Notes under the pieces: model-generated | Databases searched by the model: none | Told to the model about the DNA's origin: nothing | The model's input: only the letters and a program-made list of their open reading frames with translations | Program-made: the position numbers and the translations under genes | From: Bacteroidota bacterium | Lineage (GTDB): Bacteria > Bacteroidota > Bacteroidia > B-17B0 > Aurantibacillaceae | Direction: 5' to 3' | DNA: 64,000 nt | NCBI GenBank assembly: GCA_020403265.1 | Contig: JADBXZ010000036.1 | Coordinates: forward strand, 44,483-108,482 | In this document: positions 47,800-57,021 of the stretch, piece by piece | Numbering within the stretch: position 1 is the first letter of the stretch | Layout: each line of letters starts with the position of its first letter

Positions 47800-49829
47800 T
47801 TACAGCAAATTTTAAAAACATCTATACCTATTATCTCGAAACAAATAACATTAGCTTAATTGATGTTAATTTAAGTGAGTTTCTGGCAGATAATGAGTTA
47901 AGATCGTACGAAACTCCCACTGACTTTTTAGATGCCTTACAGGAAGAGGGGCCGGATGTTAACTTGAATTTTTTTGGAAACAAATTAATCCCTGTCGAAA
48001 TTATAGAATTAGTAAATTCAGAAAATTTTGGTTTCATCATTTTTAAAAAGAATGGGAGCGATACTGTGCCATACCTGCTTGAAAGAAAAGATAAAGCGAT
48101 CACAGAGATTAATTTAAAACTGAACACTGTTAAAGAAATTGAATTTTCTAAATTTAATGAGAACGATTATTGCTTCGAGTTTGAAGATCTTAATGCAATT
48201 ACCTGCATTGTAAATGAAAGTAATTACGTTAGCCTATTAAATACAGAACCCGATGCTAAGCCATTTAAAAAATTAGTTTCCTTTTTAAGGCTTGAGCGAA
48301 AGGACATTTATAACCTCCTCCTATATACACTAATTGGTGGTATAGTTGGGCTTACGGTTCCGTTAGGAATACAAAGTTTAATTAACTTTCTTCAAACCGG
48401 ACAGGTTACAGCTTCCGGTATTGTCCTTATCATTCTTATTATTATAGGTGTTTTAAGCTCAGGGGTAATACAAATCATTCAGTTATGGATAATGGAAATT
48501 ATTCAACAACGTTTATTTGCAAGAACTGCCTTTGATTTCATTAATCGCATCCCTCAATTAAGTCATAAAGTTTTGAGTAAATATTATCCCCCGGAATTAA
48601 TGAATCGATTTTTTGACATTGTTTCATTACAAAAAGGTTTATCAGGCTTATTAATCGATATCACCTCTAGTTTAGTTCAAATATTATTCGGTCTGTTAAT
48701 TTTGTGTTTCTATCATCCGGTATTTATTGCGTTCACGGTATTTATTATAGTAATCGTTATTTTAATTTTAAAGTTAACTTTCGAAAAAGGATTAAGCAGT
48801 AGCCTTAAAGAATCTAAATTTAAATATCAAACGGCAAATTGGTTGCAGCAAGTTGCAAGAGCGCGCGAAAGTTTTAGAATGTATACACAAGGGTCGTTTG
48901 AATTAAATAAAATGGATTCATTAGTAAGTAGTTATATTCTTGCAAGAAAAAAACATTTCAAAGTGCTCGTAACACAGTACATTGCTTTCATTGCCTTTTC
49001 TGTATTAATTACCGGCGGTTTGTTAATTGTAGGATATATTCTTTTGATGAGCGAAACTATCTCACTTGGACAGTTTGTTGCCAGTGAGGTAATCATTTTA
49101 TTAATAGTTAATTCAATCGAAAAATTAATTTTAAAACTAGAAAGTGTATACGATATTTTAACAAGCGTAGAAAAAATTGCTCAGGTAGCTACCCTACCAA
49201 TTGATAATATAAGAAATCAATTACGAATTAACTATAAATTACCTATAACGGTTCAAATTAATGGATTAGAAATTCATAACTCTACCTATTCATTTAGCCT
49301 AAATGCTGAACATCCAAGTCAATTAATTAAGCTGCAAAGCAGAAACGAAATTGATGCATTTATAGATTACTTTTATAAAGTAAAACCGGAAAGAAAAGGA
49401 GAAATTTTAATCAACAACATTAACGTTTCCAAAATTAATAAATACACCTTAAATGCTAACACAGGTATTTTCAGTGATAGAGAATTACTATTTGATGGCA
49501 GTATTAAAGAAAATATAACAATTGGAAATTCGAAAATTAAGGATGAGCATATTGTAAGTTTTTTCAATACCATAGGCGCCACAACCTTCATTAATTCACA
49601 ACCTGAAGGTTTGAATACGGAAGTACTGGGAGGATTATACTCTGCAAAACAAGAATTTTACAGATTACTAATCCTTGCACGAACTTTATTGAAAGAGCCA
49701 AGACTTCTGGTAATTGATGACTATCTGTTACCGGAAATTGTTAATTCTCAGAAATTAATAGATTATGTTAAAACCAATTTACCAAATACGTTAATCATTA
49801 TCGTAAAAACCAATACTCATGAAATATAA
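47796..49829 (+). CDS. ABC exporter membrane subunit with degenerate nucleotide-binding domain
   Basis: The 677-residue protein has an N-terminal region of about 165 residues of unknown type. An ABC transmembrane domain (about 170-455; LLYTLIGGIVGLTVPLGIQS and IVLIILIIIGVLSSG among its helices) and a C-terminal domain with ABC-ATPase layout (about 480-677) follow. Key motifs are lost. No GxxGxGKS Walker A exists (the region reads AEHPSQLIKLQSRNEID). The signature LSGGQ is replaced by LYSAKQ. Walker B is RLLVIDDYL, without the catalytic Glu, and the switch His is missing. It is probably unable to hydrolyse ATP on its own. It overlaps the HlyD gene by 11 bases. Confidence 0.82.
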   Translation: MITANFKNIYTYYLETNNISLIDVNLSEFLADNELRSYETPTDFLDALQEEGPDVNLNFFGNKLIPVEIIELVNSENFGFIIFKKNGSDTVPYLLERKDKAITEINLKLNTVKEIEFSKFNENDYCFEFEDLNAITCIVNESNYVSLLNTEPDAKPFKKLVSFLRLERKDIYNLLLYTLIGGIVGLTVPLGIQSLINFLQTGQVTASGIVLIILIIIGVLSSGVIQIIQLWIMEIIQQRLFARTAFDFINRIPQLSHKVLSKYYPPELMNRFFDIVSLQKGLSGLLIDITSSLVQILFGLLILCFYHPVFIAFTVFIIVIVILILKLTFEKGLSSSLKESKFKYQTANWLQQVARARESFRMYTQGSFELNKMDSLVSSYILARKKHFKVLVTQYIAFIAFSVLITGGLLIVGYILLMSETISLGQFVASEVIILLIVNSIEKLILKLESVYDILTSVEKIAQVATLPIDNIRNQLRINYKLPITVQINGLEIHNSTYSFSLNAEHPSQLIKLQSRNEIDAFIDYFYKVKPERKGEILINNINVSKINKYTLNANTGIFSDRELLFDGSIKENITIGNSKIKDEHIVSFFNTIGATTFINSQPEGLNTEVLGGLYSAKQEFYRLLILARTLLKEPRLLVIDDYLLPEIVNSQKLIDYVKTNLPNTLIIIVKTNTHEI

Positions 49830-51183
49830 TACTAAAAACTTTTCATTCTCGTTGGTTACTACACCAAAAAAAATCAGAAAGATTAATATCTTCTTACTTT
49901 GGTTCTTTGCTATTACTTTGATTATACTTTTTTTACCCTGGACCCAAAACTTTGAAATGAAAGGCAGTTTAACATCTTTAAATCCTGCAGACAGACCGCA
50001 AAGCATAAACTCTACCATTGCCGGGAGAATTGAAAAGTGGTATGTCTTAGAAGGGCAATCTGTCAAAAAAGGTGATACCATCCTTTTTTTATCCGAGATT
50101 AAAGATAAATTCTTTGACCCTAATTTTTTAACCCGAATTAAGGATCAAATTAATGCAAAAGAAAATGCATTAGGTTCAACCAAACAAAAATCCATTGCGC
50201 TTCAAAAACAAATTCAAGCTTTAAATGATGGTTTAAAGTTTAGCATTAATAAAGCTAAAAACAAAGTTCAGCAAGCAAAACTAAAAGTTCAAAGTGATAG
50301 CATCGATTTTATTGCTGCGCAAACCAATTACAAAATTGCCAAACAACAATTTGACCGACAAATAAAATTATATGAAATGGATCTAAAATCTAAAGTTGAG
50401 TTAGAATCCAGAGAACTAAAATTCCAAGAAGCGCAAGCCAAACTTTTAAGCGCAGAAAATAAATTCTTTAATGCTAAAAACGACATGGTTAACGCTTTCA
50501 TTGAATTAAACTCAATAGAAGCAGAATACTTAGATAAAATATCCAAATCTGAAAGTGATTTAAATAGCACTTTGGCATATATGTTTGATACCGAAGGAAC
50601 GATTAGCAAAATGAACAATGATTTCGCTAATATGCAAATCAGAAATAGTTTTTACTACATCACTGCGCCTCAAGATGGAATGATTGTAAAGGCTTTGCGC
50701 ACAGGTATTGGTGAAACCATTAAAGAAGGCGATGAGGTGGTTACAATCATGCCTGAAAATCCCGAACTGGCAGTTGAAATGTATGCAAGCGCCATTGATG
50801 TCGCCATATTAAATGTTAATGACGAAATTAGATTACAATTTGAAGGTTGGCCGGCATTGGTTTTTAGCGGATGGCCTGGCGTAACATTTGGTACATTTGG
50901 TGCTAAAGTAAAAACGATTGATAAAGTTAGTACAGGTGGTAAATTTAGGATTTTAGCTACAGTAGATACTGAATCCGGTCACTGGCCAAAGCAAATTAGA
51001 ATAGGCACCAATGCAAAAGGTTGGGCCATGCTTAAAACAGTTCCTGTGTGGTTTGAAATTTGGCGACGCTTGAACAGTTTCCCTCCTGAATTCAGAAATG
51101 ATATGCCTCTAGAAAAAAAATTAGATCAAAAAAAAGGAAAAACTTCCACAGCTGAAGAGAAGGATGAAAAGGACGAAAAATAA
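49819..51183 (+). CDS. HlyD-family membrane fusion protein
   Basis: The 454-residue adaptor has one N-terminal membrane helix (IFLLWFFAITLIILFLPW), a biotinyl-lipoyl half motif (AGRIEKWYVLEGQSVKKGDTIL), a long coiled coil (about 95-270) and the second lipoyl half with TAPQDGMIVKALRTGIGETIKEGDEVV. The C-terminus is an unusual Lys/Glu/Asp-rich tail. It bridges the ABC subunit in the inner membrane and TolC in the outer membrane. It starts inside the ABC gene and ends inside the TolC gene. Confidence 0.92.
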   Translation: MKYNTKNFSFSLVTTPKKIRKINIFLLWFFAITLIILFLPWTQNFEMKGSLTSLNPADRPQSINSTIAGRIEKWYVLEGQSVKKGDTILFLSEIKDKFFDPNFLTRIKDQINAKENALGSTKQKSIALQKQIQALNDGLKFSINKAKNKVQQAKLKVQSDSIDFIAAQTNYKIAKQQFDRQIKLYEMDLKSKVELESRELKFQEAQAKLLSAENKFFNAKNDMVNAFIELNSIEAEYLDKISKSESDLNSTLAYMFDTEGTISKMNNDFANMQIRNSFYYITAPQDGMIVKALRTGIGETIKEGDEVVTIMPENPELAVEMYASAIDVAILNVNDEIRLQFEGWPALVFSGWPGVTFGTFGAKVKTIDKVSTGGKFRILATVDTESGHWPKQIRIGTNAKGWAMLKTVPVWFEIWRRLNSFPPEFRNDMPLEKKLDQKKGKTSTAEEKDEKDEK

Positions 51184-52609
51184 TTTTTTTAAACTAATAA
51201 TTGTCGCTCTATTTATTAGCGTTGTAACTTCCTTTAAGTCGCAAACGTCTGATTCTTTATTCTTGACAGAATCTGATTTTATTTTATCAATTAAAAATTT
51301 TCATCCTGTTTTAAAATCATTTCAGTTAATTGAAAAATCAGCTAAAGCCTTGCAAATGGGCGAAAAAGGTGCGCTTGATCCAAGCATTGCGAGCGATTAT
51401 GCTCAAAAATCATACGATGGTAAAAATTATTACTCTGTATGGCAATCACAATTAAAAGTGCCAACATGGTTTGGGCCTGATTTTAAATTAGGTTACGATA
51501 ATAATTTCGGGGAGTATGTGAATGGTGAAAATTTAACACCTACCTCTGGCTTAGTGGCTCTTGGCGTAAGTGTGCCTATTGCACAAGGTATGCTAATTGA
51601 TGAACGACGCAACGCAATTAAGCAGGCAAAGTTATTTGTGAAAATGGCACGGGCCGAGCAAATAAAACAAGTAAATAAACTTCTTCTCACCGCCTTAAAA
51701 GATTATTGGACTTGGTACGAACATTACAATAAACTTAAAGCAATAACCGAAGGATACAATTTAGCCAAAGACAGATATGGTTTCATCAAAGAACGTGTTA
51801 ATTTTGGGGATGCAGCGCCAATTGATTCCGTTGAAGCATCCATACAAATGCAAAGCATGAGGTTACTTTTCAATAATGCTTCCATTGATTTTTATAATGC
51901 TACGCAATTAGTAAATACTTACCTCTGGAAAGACGATGTTACACCAGTAGAATTATCAGAGAATACTTTCCCACAAAAAGTTAATGCCAATGATGTGCGC
52001 CTAACTACTGACAGTTTACAAAAATGGCTTCAATGGGCGCAAAACAATAACCCGGAATTAATCAAACAACAATTAAAAATAGATCAAACCAAGGTTGAAC
52101 TGTTTTTCGCGAAAAATAAACTACTGCCCGGTATTAAAGCAGATTACAGTTTGCTATACAGTGGCAATCAATTCAGACAAAGTGTTAGCCCCAACTTTAA
52201 TAATACTAAAATTGGCGCCAGCGTTTATTACCCTTTGTTATTGCGTAAAGACCGCGCAAAACTAACCCTTACTAAAATTAAATTATTGGAGGCCGATTAC
52301 TTTTTGCAACAAACACAAAGAGAGGTTAATGCATTCATTAAATCAGGTATCAATGAAGTTACTACGAACCTTTCTCAAATTGCAATTCAAAATAACGTTG
52401 TATCAAACTCTGTAAAGCTAAGGAATGCAGAAAAAATTAATTTTGATAATGGAGAAAGCTCAATGTTTTTAATAAATAGCCGCGAAAATTCATTATTAAA
52501 CAACCGAATTAAGCTATTTGAAATCATTTCCAAATTTCAAAAGGCCAAAGCTAACTTATACAATAGCATTGGTAATTTGGGTAGTTTGTATGGTATTAAT
52601 ACAAATTAA
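51164..52609 (+). CDS. TolC-family outer membrane channel
   Basis: The 481-residue protein has a signal peptide (FKLIIVALFISVVTSFKSQ) and two TolC repeats with long helices (LLTALKDYWTWYEHYNKLKAI and KRAEAN-type equatorial region) separated by beta-barrel strands (for example GIKADYSLLYSGNQF and NTKIGASVYYPLLL). It provides the exit channel of the export system. It overlaps the HlyD gene by 20 bases and is the last gene of the operon. Confidence 0.92.
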   Translation: MKRTKNNFFKLIIVALFISVVTSFKSQTSDSLFLTESDFILSIKNFHPVLKSFQLIEKSAKALQMGEKGALDPSIASDYAQKSYDGKNYYSVWQSQLKVPTWFGPDFKLGYDNNFGEYVNGENLTPTSGLVALGVSVPIAQGMLIDERRNAIKQAKLFVKMARAEQIKQVNKLLLTALKDYWTWYEHYNKLKAITEGYNLAKDRYGFIKERVNFGDAAPIDSVEASIQMQSMRLLFNNASIDFYNATQLVNTYLWKDDVTPVELSENTFPQKVNANDVRLTTDSLQKWLQWAQNNNPELIKQQLKIDQTKVELFFAKNKLLPGIKADYSLLYSGNQFRQSVSPNFNNTKIGASVYYPLLLRKDRAKLTLTKIKLLEADYFLQQTQREVNAFIKSGINEVTTNLSQIAIQNNVVSNSVKLRNAEKINFDNGESSMFLINSRENSLLNNRIKLFEIISKFQKAKANLYNSIGNLGSLYGINTN

Positions 52610-52615
52610 TAAAAT

Positions 52616-53500
52616 TTAATATTTTGCGCCTCCAATTCCAATGTTTTCAATTGGATGCCAAGTTGTTTTTATTTCCTGTAAATCGCAAATTAAATATGGA
52701 TTTTGATTCTCTTCCTTTGACCAATCTTTAAACCAATTAAACGCCCTCTTAACATTTAATGCGGCGTTTTCAAAAATAGTTTTTTCCTCTGATTTATTGT
52801 TTCTACAATAAACTACAGCATTTACATCCATGTGGTTACTAAACTGTGCATGTAACTCTTCACTGGTGCCGGTTAAAATATTTACAACACCTGCCGGCAA
52901 ATCACTTGTACCAAGCACCTCAGCAAATGTAATTGAACAAAGCGGTAATTTTTCGGATGCAAGAATTACAACCGTATTTCCACCTGCAATGGCAGGAGCA
53001 ATAACGCTAATCAAACCTAATAACGCAGTTGTTTCATCAGCTATGATACTAACTACACCTGTAGGCTCCGGAACAGAAAAATTAAAATGAGAACTGGCAA
53101 CCGGGTTAATACTGCTAAATAACTGCATGTATTTATCGCACCAACCTGCATAATGAATTAAACGGTCAATCGATTGATTTAGTTCAGATGCTGCTTTTGT
53201 TTTGGTATAACCCATTAAAATCATCTCCTCTTCAAATTGCGCTTTGCGTCCTTCCAACATCTCCGCAATGCGATATAAAATCTGACTTCGATTAAAAGCT
53301 GTTTTTGAACTCCACCCCGAAAAAGCACCTCGGGCTGCAACCACGGCATTTCTAAAATCCTTTCTACTACTCAAACAGATATTTGCAATCACTTTATTTT
53401 GCTTATTCTTTAAATCGTAATAACGACCACTTTCTGTTCGTGGAAATTGTCCACCAATGAAAATCTTATAGGTTTTTAAAACAGGTACTCTGCTATTCAT
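52616..53500 (-). CDS. Aldehyde dehydrogenase-like protein lacking the catalytic domain
   Basis: The 294-residue protein matches only the N-terminal, NAD-binding half of an ALDH: YKIFIGGQFPRTESGRYY, ARGAFSGWSSKTAFNRSQILYRIAEMLEGR in parts, FNFSVPEPTGVVSII, and the IAPAIAGGNTVVILAS and DLPAGVVNILTG segments. The catalytic Cys and Glu domain is absent. It ends WHPIENIGIGG, as in the short partner proteins that sit next to a full ALDH in actinobacterial deoC clusters and in the second half of ALDH16. No full ALDH is adjacent here. It is probably a genuine short family rather than a broken gene. Confidence 0.78.
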   Translation of the reverse strand: MNSRVPVLKTYKIFIGGQFPRTESGRYYDLKNKQNKVIANICLSSRKDFRNAVVAARGAFSGWSSKTAFNRSQILYRIAEMLEGRKAQFEEEMILMGYTKTKAASELNQSIDRLIHYAGWCDKYMQLFSSINPVASSHFNFSVPEPTGVVSIIADETTALLGLISVIAPAIAGGNTVVILASEKLPLCSITFAEVLGTSDLPAGVVNILTGTSEELHAQFSNHMDVNAVVYCRNNKSEEKTIFENAALNVKRAFNWFKDWSKEENQNPYLICDLQEIKTTWHPIENIGIGGAKY

Positions 53501-53511
53501 AGTTTAAAGGT

Positions 53512-53546
53512 AAAAAAAAAATGTGAGCTGAAAAATCAGCTCACAT
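53512..53546 (-). terminator. Terminator of the MORN/YwqK-like gene
   Basis: ATGTGAGCTGA (53521-53531) pairs with TCAGCTCACAT (53536-53546) over 11 bp. On the minus strand at least eight T follow. It isolates the YwqK-like gene from the ALDH-like gene on the same strand. Confidence 0.92.
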
Positions 53547-53567
53547 TCCTTTATGAAATTCAATTAT

Positions 53568-54470
53568 TTATTTTTCAATTACGCCATCACCAACATATTG
53601 ACCGTTTTTATATATGGCAACTCTGGTTAAGATACCATTTTCATCGTAAATGTAAGCTTTCCCATTCAGGAATAGGTTGTTTTTAAATTCACCGTCTTTT
53701 GTTATTTGCCTGTTACGATTATACAATGTATGTTGTCCATTTAAAACAGTAGGCGCTGCAGAAGCGGTAATTGGCTTTTCATCCTTGGTAACTTGAACTT
53801 TAGGTGCATCTTTAACTTTTTCTTTGGCAACAACAAACTCCTTGGTAGGATCATACGTTTTAATGGAGTTAACATCTACCTCTCCGTTGTTGTAATTCTT
53901 AGTGGCCTTTAAATCTCCATTTTCATGAAATTCCTTAATAGTACCGGTCTCCTTTCCATTAACAAATGTTCCGTTTATGGCAACTTTTCCGTTCTCATGG
54001 TAATAAGTTTGTTCGCCCTCGCGTTTGCCTGAATTATTAAATTTAAACTCATGCTGTACATTTCCATTATCATAATATTGCGTTAATGCCCCAACCCATT
54101 TATTGTTTTTCCACTGCCCTTCTTCCTGAACTTTACCGTTTTCATAATACATGATGGCGTAACCATCCGGGCGCCCATTTACAAAAGTAACTTTTGTTTT
54201 CGTGTTGCCATTACAAAAATATTCCATCCATGTACCAACTTTTCTATTCTCTTTATAAAGTCCTTCCTCTACTTTTTGAGTTGGTGCATAGCAATTGTTT
54301 TGTTTATGCTTACCGTATAAAATCCACTTTCCTTGCTTTCTGCCAACGACATCCACATAATTTATGGTATCCTTGGTATTAGGAATAAATTCCCAAGTTT
54401 GAGCTTGAGAGTGACTTAATGTGGTTGACAAAAAAGCCGTGGTGATTAATAGTTTAGTAAAGTTCTTCAT
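53568..54470 (-). CDS. Secreted MORN-type (YwqK-like) repeat protein
   Basis: The 300-residue protein has a signal peptide (LLITTAFLSTTLSHSQAQ) and about seven repeats of 20-25 residues of the form YYENGKVQEEGQWKNNKWVG. These belong to the MORN_2/YwqK family, often annotated as a toxin-antitoxin component only by name. The repeats form beta hairpins and probably mediate contacts at the envelope. The gene stands alone with its own terminator. Confidence 0.82.
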   Translation of the reverse strand: MKNFTKLLITTAFLSTTLSHSQAQTWEFIPNTKDTINYVDVVGRKQGKWILYGKHKQNNCYAPTQKVEEGLYKENRKVGTWMEYFCNGNTKTKVTFVNGRPDGYAIMYYENGKVQEEGQWKNNKWVGALTQYYDNGNVQHEFKFNNSGKREGEQTYYHENGKVAINGTFVNGKETGTIKEFHENGDLKATKNYNNGEVDVNSIKTYDPTKEFVVAKEKVKDAPKVQVTKDEKPITASAAPTVLNGQHTLYNRNRQITKDGEFKNNLFLNGKAYIYDENGILTRVAIYKNGQYVGDGVIEK

Positions 54471-54619
54471 TTTACTTAATATTTCTTAAAACTAAGTTAA
54501 TTTAAAAATTACATTAAATCAAGTTTGAAGAGACCTAAATCGAGATAAGTTATGAAAATTAGACTAAGGTTTATTTTTAAACGATTAATTTTAAATCGAT
54601 GTAAAGCCAGTTGAAAGCT

Positions 54620-55504
54620 CTATAACAGTGATTTTAGATCAGAGTACTCCTCAAATACCTTGAAATTCTTGGATGGTAGTCTGTAAGATTCCCCACTTTC
54701 AAACATCAAGCGCCCACTCATTAAGAATTGGCAATTTGGAGCACTTTCAGATAACAACTGGAAGTATGCATTGAGGTCGATGCCATTTAATTTAGAAGTT
54801 ATAATACTAATCATCAAATCCGGCTTGGCAATATCATTAATGATTTTAATGTCCTCAATTGGCACGCTTTGCCCAAGATATATAACCCTATACCCAAGCG
54901 CTTTACATAAAAAAGATGTATATAATAAACCCATTTCATGTAGCTCTCCGCTTGGTAAAAAAAGCACAACGGATTTTTGATCAGGCGTAATATTAGGTGA
55001 TATTTTATCTACGTGAACAATTATTTTTTGACGAATTAAATTAGAAAGGTAATGCTCTTGGGCAGGATTAACCATTCCCGCCTGCCACATGGCTCCTAGC
55101 TTTTTGAAAAAAGGAAACACAATTTTTTCAATGGTATTTTCAAAGCCGAAATGGAGAATGGCATTATTTACGGTCTTTTCGAAGCGCTCCTCATTAACTT
55201 CCATTAACGACATGACCAAATTCTCGATTTGAACACTTTCTTCCTGAAATGAGTTTAAGAATTTCTCAGCCTCTTTTACCAACTCTGCATCGGTTAATTT
55301 GGCTATGACTGATATTTTATAGCCATGGCTATTAAGCAAGGAAATGTTAAGGATGCGTTTTAAGTCTTCATTACTATAAAAGCGGATGTTAGTGGCTGTA
55401 CGTTGTGGCTTTAAAATGCCGTAACGTTGCTCCCAAATTCTTAAGGTATGTGCCTTAACGCCAGATAGTTGCTCTAAATCTTTTATAGATAGTGTGGAGG
55501 TCAT
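54620..55504 (-). CDS. MerR-type regulator with cobalamin-binding domain (CarH/LitR-like)
   Basis: I choose the ATG at 55504 (294 residues, MTSTLSIKDLEQLSG) over one seven codons upstream because it matches the MerR N-terminus. The winged helix is IKDLEQLSGVKAHTLRIWEQRYG. A four-helix cap (MWQAGMVNPAQEHYLSNLIRQK) and a B12-binding domain follow, with the lower-ligand region ELHEMGLLYTS (ExHxxG instead of DxHxxG) and DLMISIITS. Such proteins are light sensors that use adenosylcobalamin and control carotenoid and photolyase genes. No such target is in this window. Confidence 0.88.
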   Translation of the reverse strand: MTSTLSIKDLEQLSGVKAHTLRIWEQRYGILKPQRTATNIRFYSNEDLKRILNISLLNSHGYKISVIAKLTDAELVKEAEKFLNSFQEESVQIENLVMSLMEVNEERFEKTVNNAILHFGFENTIEKIVFPFFKKLGAMWQAGMVNPAQEHYLSNLIRQKIIVHVDKISPNITPDQKSVVLFLPSGELHEMGLLYTSFLCKALGYRVIYLGQSVPIEDIKIINDIAKPDLMISIITSKLNGIDLNAYFQLLSESAPNCQFLMSGRLMFESGESYRLPSKNFKVFEEYSDLKSLL

Positions 55505-55540
55505 TATTAAATGAAAACAATGCAACCGCTTAATTGTTTA

Positions 55541-55568
55541 AAAAAAACCTGCATCTTTTAAATGCAGG
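55541..55568 (-). terminator. Terminator of the ompH pair
   Basis: CCTGCAT (55548-55554) pairs with ATGCAGG (55562-55568). On the minus strand eight T follow. It lies 20 bases after the stop of the second ompH gene. Confidence 0.85.
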
Positions 55569-55587
55569 CTAATTCTTTTCTTCTATC

Positions 55588-56199
55588 CTAGTTGGTAGTT
55601 TTCTTTGGCTGAGGAGATCCCCCCTTAGGCGGTTTTACACCTCCGGTATTACTGTTATTAGCTCCTGAAGGCACGTTAGCCGGCGGCATGGTATCTAATT
55701 TCTTTTTTACCAAGGCAAAAATATCGTCTGATGGCTCAGAATACAACACTGCGGATGCTCCGGGAGTAGTATCTAACACATACTTAAATCCACCTTCTTT
55801 AGCAACGACCTCAATCGCTTTTTTAGCCTTTTCATAAATTGGAGCGCTTAATTCGGTTGATTTTTTCTGATAATCTTGTTGCGCCTGCATTCTAAAATCT
55901 TCGATACGGCGTTGAATGCTCATCAATTCTTCTTCTTTGGTTTTACGAACTAAATCGCTCATTTTATCCACCTCAGCCTGATAAGCTTGTAATTTGCCCT
56001 CGTACTCACTGCTCATAGCGGCTACACTTTTCTCCAAATCTTTTAAATAATTTTGTGCAGCTTCTTTAGCGCTTTTGGTTTCAGGCATCACATTAATTAA
56101 GGAATCCAAATTAACGTGTGCAATTTTTTGAGCGTCTAAACTTCCAAAGCTCAACAAACTAATAGCAACAATGGCTATGTTTTTCATGGTATTTTTCAT
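55588..56199 (-). CDS. OmpH/Skp-family periplasmic chaperone
   Basis: The 203-residue protein (199 from a second ATG) has a signal peptide (NIAIVAISLLSFGSLDAQ) and the OmpH outline: HVNLDSLINVMPETKSAKEAA, a long coiled coil (about 45-130) and the C-terminal GGFKYVLDTTPGASAVLYSEPS. A Pro/Gly/Asn/Lys-rich tail of about 25 residues is added. It probably escorts outer-membrane proteins across the periplasm. It lies 28 bases downstream of its paralogue. Confidence 0.9.
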   Translation of the reverse strand: MKNTMKNIAIVAISLLSFGSLDAQKIAHVNLDSLINVMPETKSAKEAAQNYLKDLEKSVAAMSSEYEGKLQAYQAEVDKMSDLVRKTKEEELMSIQRRIEDFRMQAQQDYQKKSTELSAPIYEKAKKAIEVVAKEGGFKYVLDTTPGASAVLYSEPSDDIFALVKKKLDTMPPANVPSGANNSNTGGVKPPKGGSPQPKKTTN

Positions 56200-56227
56200 T
56201 CTATTTCTTGTGTTCTTTTGTGATTAA

Positions 56228-56749
56228 TTATTTTTTATAGCCGAGGTAAACTAAAACATCGTCGCTTTTATCGTATTTACTATTGGCGTAAAGCAACGAA
56301 ACTTGCCCGCTCTTATCCATTACAAACCCTAAACCGGCTTTTTCAGCTACGGCTTTAATGGCATTGTATACTTTATCTTGAATAGGTTTAACTAATTCCT
56401 GACGTTTTTTAAATAATTCGCCATCAACGCCAAAACGTTGTTTTTGCAAATCTTTTACTTCTTTTTCTTTATTGATGATTTCGTTTTCACGTTTCTTTTT
56501 CATGTCGTCAGTTAACAATACTGCGTCTGCCTGATAAGCTTTGTATAATTTATCCACCTCGGTATACTTGGTTTCAATTTCCTTTTGCCATTGGATACTG
56601 GTTTTATCCAGTTCCAACTGTGCGGCTTTATATTCAGGAATTTGCCCCATGATGTAATCGGTATCTACATACCCAAATTTAGCAGCCGTGTTTTGCGCAT
56701 TGGTAAACAAGGCTAATAAAACAAATAAACTAAGAATTAACTTTTTCAT
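56228..56749 (-). CDS. OmpH/Skp-family periplasmic chaperone
   Basis: The 173-residue protein has a signal peptide (LILSLFVLLALFTNAQ), then KFGYVDTDYIMGQIPEYKAAQ, a coiled coil and the C-terminal AEKAGLGFVMDKSGQVSLLYAN. It is a paralogue of the downstream gene; two tandem copies are usual in Bacteroidota. The bamA gene that often precedes them is absent here. Confidence 0.92.
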   Translation of the reverse strand: MKKLILSLFVLLALFTNAQNTAAKFGYVDTDYIMGQIPEYKAAQLELDKTSIQWQKEIETKYTEVDKLYKAYQADAVLLTDDMKKKRENEIINKEKEVKDLQKQRFGVDGELFKKRQELVKPIQDKVYNAIKAVAEKAGLGFVMDKSGQVSLLYANSKYDKSDDVLVYLGYKK

Positions 56750-56854
56750 TTAAATAATGGTTAAATTACTTCATAAAACGTGCCAATTTACGAAATATCA
56801 TCGAATTAACGTTTTTTAAGGGCGAAAATTGTTTGATTTAAACAGGTTTCAAAT

Positions 56855-56886
56855 AAAAAGGTGTACACGTTGATGTACACCTTTTT
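56855..56886. terminator. Strong bidirectional terminator
   Basis: A perfect 13-bp stem (56855-56867 with 56874-56886) around a 6-base loop begins with five A and ends with five T, so it can work on both strands. It stands in the 530-base gap between the ompH pair and the S74 fibre gene and would stop transcripts coming from the latter. Confidence 0.85.
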
Positions 56887-57021
56887 GAAATTATGTATGC
56901 CCTAATTAGTCAATCCTCAAAAGCCTGTAGCCACTATTAATAAAGCAAATTAGCATTATTTTTAATTTTCAGAAATTTATTAATTCTCAATAATTTTCGG
57001 CAGATTTTATAAATATTTGGT

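Noticed and set aside
53568..54470. YwqK-like protein as an antitoxin
   Set aside because: It has a signal peptide and stands alone without a toxin gene; the name only reflects MORN-type repeats.
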